NCBI GenBank assembly: GCA_014729595.1
Contig: WJJU01000002.1
Coordinates: forward strand, 1 to 5,880
Length of the DNA: 5,880 nucleotides
Source of the DNA: Chitinivibrionales bacterium
GTDB taxonomy: Bacteria > Fibrobacterota > Chitinivibrionia > Chitinivibrionales > WJMI01
Direction: 5' to 3'
Shown here: positions 5,677 to 5,880 of the stretch, in pieces
Numbering within the stretch: the first letter of the stretch is position 1
Layout of the letters: the number at the start of each line of letters is the position of its first letter
Program-made: the position numbers and the translations under genes
The notes under the pieces: generated by a model
The model's database searches: none
What the model was told of the DNA's origin: nothing
Seen by the model: only the letters and a program-made list of their open reading frames with translations

Positions 5677-5880
5677 TCGCCTCTTTTACGGCTCGACAGT
5701 ACGGGCGATTATCCGCCAATGAATTACAGCCAATTGTGAGACGGAACACCGGGAGGGGCCTGCCGTGATTGATTCGGGGTGTGCGTTTATGATAATCCAA
5801 GATAGTTGCAGGCCAAAAATGGGTACGGAATCACTATGATCACCGCGTAGTGCTGATTTCCCGCCGCCGGCGACTGAAAC

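Larger units (their letters stand above)
5305..5880. other. 576-base right-end region without a supportable gene
   Basis: No frame here on either strand has a ribosome binding site together with a protein-like sequence, and no gene clearly enters from the right edge. The part next to the glycosylase (5305-5460) is its presumed leader and promoter region and holds a nested inverted repeat and a 9-base direct repeat. The middle (5541-5680) holds a perfect 9-base-pair hairpin, a GGTTAACC palindrome (5581-5588) and a 13-base palindrome. From 5690 to 5880 I see nothing distinctive. No tRNA cloverleaf was recognised. Confidence 0.6.

Noticed and set aside
5576..5800. A 74-codon - strand frame near the right end.
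   Set aside because: It is translated through the perfect hairpin and has no protein-like pattern or ribosome site.

Overview
This is an ordinary chromosomal segment of a bacterium. The coding regions are moderately GC-rich and use ATG or GTG starts. I cannot assign a phylum from the sequence. It holds four confident housekeeping genes: one enters from the left on the + strand, and three lie on the - strand. I see no phage, plasmid, insertion-sequence transposase, CRISPR, tRNA or rRNA signal.

Layout from left to right. Bases 1-573 (+) are the C-terminal Lon-like half of the DNA-recombination ATPase RadA, whose 5' part lies outside the window. A 182-base convergent gap follows. Next comes glucose-6-phosphate dehydrogenase (zwf, -, 756-2207). 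A 413-base gap without a convincing gene (2208-2620) carries a tandem heptamer, a hairpin and text resembling dispersed intergenic repeats. Transketolase (-, 2621-4471, GTG start with a good Shine-Dalgarno) follows. A 248-base gap comes next, filled exactly by an 83-codon open frame that I trust only weakly. A family 4-type uracil-DNA glycosylase follows (-, 4720-5304). The last 576 bases have no supportable gene but contain several inverted and direct repeats.

Functionally, zwf and transketolase are the entry enzyme of the oxidative branch and a central enzyme of the non-oxidative branch of the pentose phosphate pathway. Together they supply NADPH and ribose 5-phosphate. The glycosylase upstream in the same orientation removes uracil from DNA, and RadA opposite acts in recombination. 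The three - strand genes could be co-transcribed (glycosylase, then transketolase, then zwf), but the 248- and 413-base gaps make separate promoters just as likely.

The most interesting observation is that the uracil-DNA glycosylase keeps its catalytic-pocket motifs but has only one cysteine in the whole protein. The family normally needs four cysteines for its 4Fe-4S cluster. Secondary points are a nested inverted repeat with a 9-base direct repeat in the glycosylase leader, a REP-like perfect hairpin near the right end bracketed by 9-base direct repeats, and a serine in place of the third glycine of the G6PDH nucleotide-binding fingerprint. I found no strong evidence for a new multigene system.
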